NCBI GenBank assembly: GCA_938036155.1
Contig: CALHPA010000001.1
Span: 186,001-250,000, forward strand
DNA: 64,000 nt
Reading direction: 5' to 3'
DNA from: an uncultured bacterium
GTDB lineage: Bacteria > Patescibacteriota > Saccharimonadia > Saccharimonadales > Saccharimonadaceae
Below, piece by piece: positions 61,495 to 64,000 of this stretch (position 1 is its first letter; the number at the start of each line of letters is the position of its first letter). Both the position numbers and the translations under genes were made by a program. The notes beneath the pieces are model-generated. The model did no database searches. It saw nothing but the letters and a program-made list of their open reading frames with translations, and was not told the origin of the DNA.

Positions 61495-62574
61495 TTATTT
61501 CGAAATTTTATATAAACCCTCATGCCTCTGATTTTCATAAATCAAAGTTGGAATACTCTTCGTCTTAATTTCTTCATTTACAACTCGAATGTTTTCCTTA
61601 ATGCGCTTCTGAATTTCATCACTTTTAGCTTTTTTCGAAATTTCCTCAACTTGCGCATCCGAATAACCTGCATCTTTCAACCAACCTCGCAAAATCTTTT
61701 CAGTTTCTCTCGCCGTTGTTGAAGTTTGATTTTCACCATTAAACTTCTCTTGGGATAAAATTCCTTTTTCATCTTTTTCGGTAAAAATCTTCTCAACAAT
61801 CATCCATTCGGCCGAAATCTTCTTGCCATTTTTAGGTTGAACTCCTCGAACAGCTTCAAGATATTTCGAAATCAACTCAGAATTTTTAAACTTTCCATCA
61901 ATCGGATATGGTAAAAGATAAGTTTTATGTTTTTTAAAGAATCCACTATTTTTCTGATTTATAAATGAGCGCCGACAAACAATACAACCAGGGTCAAAAA
62001 TATCAATCGCCACACTCGCATCTTTCAAAACTTCATTAGAAAATTCACCACGATAAGTTGAGTTTTTTACAACATAATCTTGAGCATTCCAACTTCGAAA
62101 CTTCGCAGGCATCGCATTAAAAATTTGTCCCCAATCTGTAAACCATGAAACTATTGGATTTTCAGTATTTCCGCCATCAATTGAGCAAGCTTCGGTTGAA
62201 TTTAACGCGCAAGAAGCTGGCCGCTGGATATCGCAAGTTCCAAAAACAAATAGTGCTAAAGCCGATTTAATTACTGTTAGAACAGACCAAATAGTAATTA
62301 AAACAATCAAGCCAGCAACCGCTTCAATCGCCCAAGAAACTGGTTTTACCCATTTTTTGTGCTTTACGATTAGTTTTCGAAGGATTGAATTTTTGATTTC
62401 ATCTTTAAAATTCGAATCACAAGCGCGCAAAGTTACCCTTCGTGAAAAACAATGCATTGATTTTTTAAACATTTGATTGATTGATTTTGCTTGTTTTTTA
62501 AAGCCAAAAAGTTTCAAAGCGGGCGTAAATAACCAAATAATTAACAAAATAATAAACGCAGCGACACAAATCAT
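61495..62574 (-). CDS. Membrane protein with thioredoxin-like (Dsb) domain
   Basis: 359 aa. Two membrane helices (about 2-18 and 82-112) flank a basic cytoplasmic loop. An extracytoplasmic domain follows with AIDIFDPGCIVCRRSF, a CxxC (CIVC) in thioredoxin-like setting, and a late SIPTLIYENQ resembling the cis-Pro loop. An EK-rich helical insert (about 255-325) lies between. Extra cysteines near 115-133 (CDIQ, CALN, CSID) may form disulfides. It could be a thiol-disulfide oxidoreductase for exported proteins. The gene shares a base with the SufS-like stop, so the two are coupled. Confidence 0.7.
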   Translation of the reverse strand: MICVAAFIILLIIWLFTPALKLFGFKKQAKSINQMFKKSMHCFSRRVTLRACDSNFKDEIKNSILRKLIVKHKKWVKPVSWAIEAVAGLIVLITIWSVLTVIKSALALFVFGTCDIQRPASCALNSTEACSIDGGNTENPIVSWFTDWGQIFNAMPAKFRSWNAQDYVVKNSTYRGEFSNEVLKDASVAIDIFDPGCIVCRRSFINQKNSGFFKKHKTYLLPYPIDGKFKNSELISKYLEAVRGVQPKNGKKISAEWMIVEKIFTEKDEKGILSQEKFNGENQTSTTARETEKILRGWLKDAGYSDAQVEEISKKAKSDEIQKRIKENIRVVNEEIKTKSIPTLIYENQRHEGLYKISK

Positions 62575-63719
62575 CAGCTAAAAATCCTTTCTAAAACTTC
62601 TTTCAACTTTACGATATCAGCCTCGGTATTATGCAAGCCAATTGAAATTCGTACCAAATGTGGTAATTTTCGAACTTCTTTTAAATAATAATGCGCGCAA
62701 AAATAACCACTTCGCACCATAATACCTTCGTCACTCAAAGCTTGTGCAATCAAGTGCGCGTCAAGATTATCATGGTAAAAACTAATCACAGGAGCCGGCT
62801 TTTTGTTTAAAATATTAACACCCTTTTGTTTTTGCAAAAACTCAAAAATATCTTTCGAAAACTCATCAACTCGTGAAGTTTTCTTTTGCCTTTTCAGCCA
62901 ATCAATTGCTGTTTTTAAAGCAATAATTTCACCCCAAGCTTGAAGCCCTGGTTCGAAAAGTGCATGAATGTGTTCACCGTCTAGCACTTTATAAGATTCT
63001 TTCGAAACGCCCGAAACCATTCCACCACCAACAAAAGAAGTTTTTACGAATTTTGCAAAATCCTTTCGAACAACCATAATTCCAAGACTTGCTGAATACA
63101 TCTTGTGCGCACTTGAAACGATCGCATCTGCTGGAACTTTCTGCAACAACTCATAATTTGAACCAAGTGCTTGAGCGGCATCAATAATCACAAATCCGCC
63201 ATGTTTTTTAACTTTCTTTACCAATTCTTTAATATTTTCAAGTCGTCTTCCATCAATATTAGAAGCCGCATTAACCACAACCAAAGCTCTTGAAAAATCA
63301 TTTTCGAGTGAAATTGAGCCGTCTTCTTCACGCTCAAGCACGATTCGTTCAATTTGGTGTTTTTTAGCGAATTCAATTGTTGAAAGAAAAACTGAATTAT
63401 GTTCAATATCGCTCGTTACCACTTTCGAAACAGGCAATTCAAGTTGTGAAAGCAATAAATTTAAACCATAGGTTGCGTTAAGCGTAAAACTCACAAAATA
63501 GTCTTTTTCTTTTAGCTTTAATAAATCTAAAACCGCCTCGCGAGTTTCTTCAACCTTTTCATCAACTTTTCTACCCCAAGCATATTTTACACGCTCACCA
63601 CAAGAGTTAAAATTCAAATAATAATCGTTTAAAGCATCTAAAACTGGTTGCGGCCGCAAAGATTGACACGCCGAATCAAAATAATGAGCATTTTCTGGCA
63701 AATATTTAAAATCATCCAA
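62574..63719 (-). CDS. SufS/CsdA-like cysteine desulfurase (class V aminotransferase)
   Basis: 381 aa. NHYFDSACQ-type start (AHYFDSACQSLRP), His in SDIEHNSV, PLP-lysine in SSAHKMYSASLG and the catalytic-cysteine region RSGYFCAHYYL near 345 identify a group II desulfurase. Start is TTG 63719 with a strong AAGGAGG (63728-63734) 8 nt upstream; no in-frame ATG is near. No sufB/C/D/U neighbour. It is coupled to the membrane thioredoxin-like gene. A second paralog, NifS-like, is at the window start. Confidence 0.88.
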   Translation of the reverse strand: MDDFKYLPENAHYFDSACQSLRPQPVLDALNDYYLNFNSCGERVKYAWGRKVDEKVEETREAVLDLLKLKEKDYFVSFTLNATYGLNLLLSQLELPVSKVVTSDIEHNSVFLSTIEFAKKHQIERIVLEREEDGSISLENDFSRALVVVNAASNIDGRRLENIKELVKKVKKHGGFVIIDAAQALGSNYELLQKVPADAIVSSAHKMYSASLGIMVVRKDFAKFVKTSFVGGGMVSGVSKESYKVLDGEHIHALFEPGLQAWGEIIALKTAIDWLKRQKKTSRVDEFSKDIFEFLQKQKGVNILNKKPAPVISFYHDNLDAHLIAQALSDEGIMVRSGYFCAHYYLKEVRKLPHLVRISIGLHNTEADIVKLKEVLERIFS

Positions 63720-63780
63720 AACTCAAACCTCCTTCTTTAACTTTTACCATTTTAACATAAAAAAACATAGGCGTAAAGAA

Positions 63781-63801
63781 AAACCGCCCAATCTGAGCGG
63801 T
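63781..63801 (-). terminator. Terminator
   Basis: 9-bp stem with one U-G (63781-63789/63793-63801) then TTTTTCTTT on the minus strand; it ends the basic-protein gene at the window edge. Confidence 0.8.
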
Positions 63802-63806
63802 TAAGT

Positions 63807-64000
63807 TTTATGCGAAGGCAATCCGTGTCGCCTGCTTTTTAGCGCGCTCAATCTCGCGAGAGTGCTTATAATGTTGGTCATGTCGAGTATTAATTCGACG
63901 ACCATACTTCCTGTCTGTATGGTTAGTTTTTTGAATCTTTCGCATCTGACGATGATCGTCATTTTCAGCGATAGATAAGGCCTTAATTACCTTTTGGATT
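63807..64000 (-). CDS. Partial basic protein, probable ribosomal protein bS18
   Basis: The last 63 residues of a gene that enters from beyond the window. They are highly basic and His-rich. The tail KYGRRINTRHDQHYKH then REIERAKKQATRIAF fits the bS18 C-terminal pattern (RR-x-T ... Q ... IKRAR ... ALLPF) loosely. The stretch before it lacks the usual bS18 FITERGKI block, so the call is tentative. The missing N-terminus would settle it. Confidence 0.45.

Noticed and set aside
1..64000. CRISPR array, insertion sequence or replication origin
   Set aside because: No regularly spaced repeats, transposase, terminal inverted repeats, or dnaA-box cluster were seen in this window.

Overview
This window reads as a chromosome segment from a reduced, low-GC bacterium of the Candidate Phyla Radiation, most likely Saccharibacteria (TM7). 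That is inferred from gene content, not from a database search. The S10, spc and alpha ribosomal operons are present but broken into separate blocks. uL30 is missing between rpsE and rplO, and uL29 is missing between rplP and rpsQ. TGA is used as a normal stop. Several genes start 6-7 nt after a -10 box (leaderless). The heptamer TTCGAAA recurs about three times per kb in core DNA and is scarce in accessory DNA.

Layout, left part: a truncated cysteine desulfurase (1-478); accessory small genes including an overlooked 46-residue zinc ribbon (1394-1534); a heterodimeric ABC exporter pair (1730-5385); tRNA-Trp (6012-6087); a YgjP-like metalloprotein; an alpha-glucan cluster of glycosyltransferase, GH57 and GH15 enzymes (7431-11962); the rplC-rpsH ribosomal operon (12276-18563, minus strand); a two-component system; a NatAB-like ABC system; rplF-rplR-rpsE-rplO (23278-25220); a membrane glycerophosphodiesterase; a P-type ATPase; and a housekeeping run of HolB-like, RluA-like, TrpS and hydrolase genes.

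Middle: a frameshifted LPxTG-type surface protein (35190-35671), queA, gpmA, a coiled-coil protein, a compositionally mosaic nrdD, isolated rpsJ and rpmG. Next comes the most unusual feature: a 442-codon gene (43894-45222) behind a perfect consensus promoter, whose whole transcript is an almost unbroken series of perfect hairpins (43708-45256). tRNA-Thr follows, and then an accessory island (about 45757-51900). The island holds a decayed GH15 fragment joined to a phage-like polyvalent protein with an ADP-ribosyltransferase-like end, a DUF3800 protein, a structured small-RNA candidate with two consensus promoters, a coiled-coil protein and a CAP-domain protein.

Right part, all minus strand: rpsI-rplM-rplQ-rpoA-rpsD-rpsK-rpsM-rpmJ-infA, a HAD phosphatase and a class-D/E/F-like sortase occupying the usual adk/map place, secY, uppP, tuf, a membrane thioredoxin-like protein, a SufS-like desulfurase and a partial, probable bS18.

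Functionally the core supports translation, secretion, cell-surface display (sortase plus sorting signal), peptidoglycan lipid recycling and alpha-glucan turnover. The accessory parts look imported and partly decayed.
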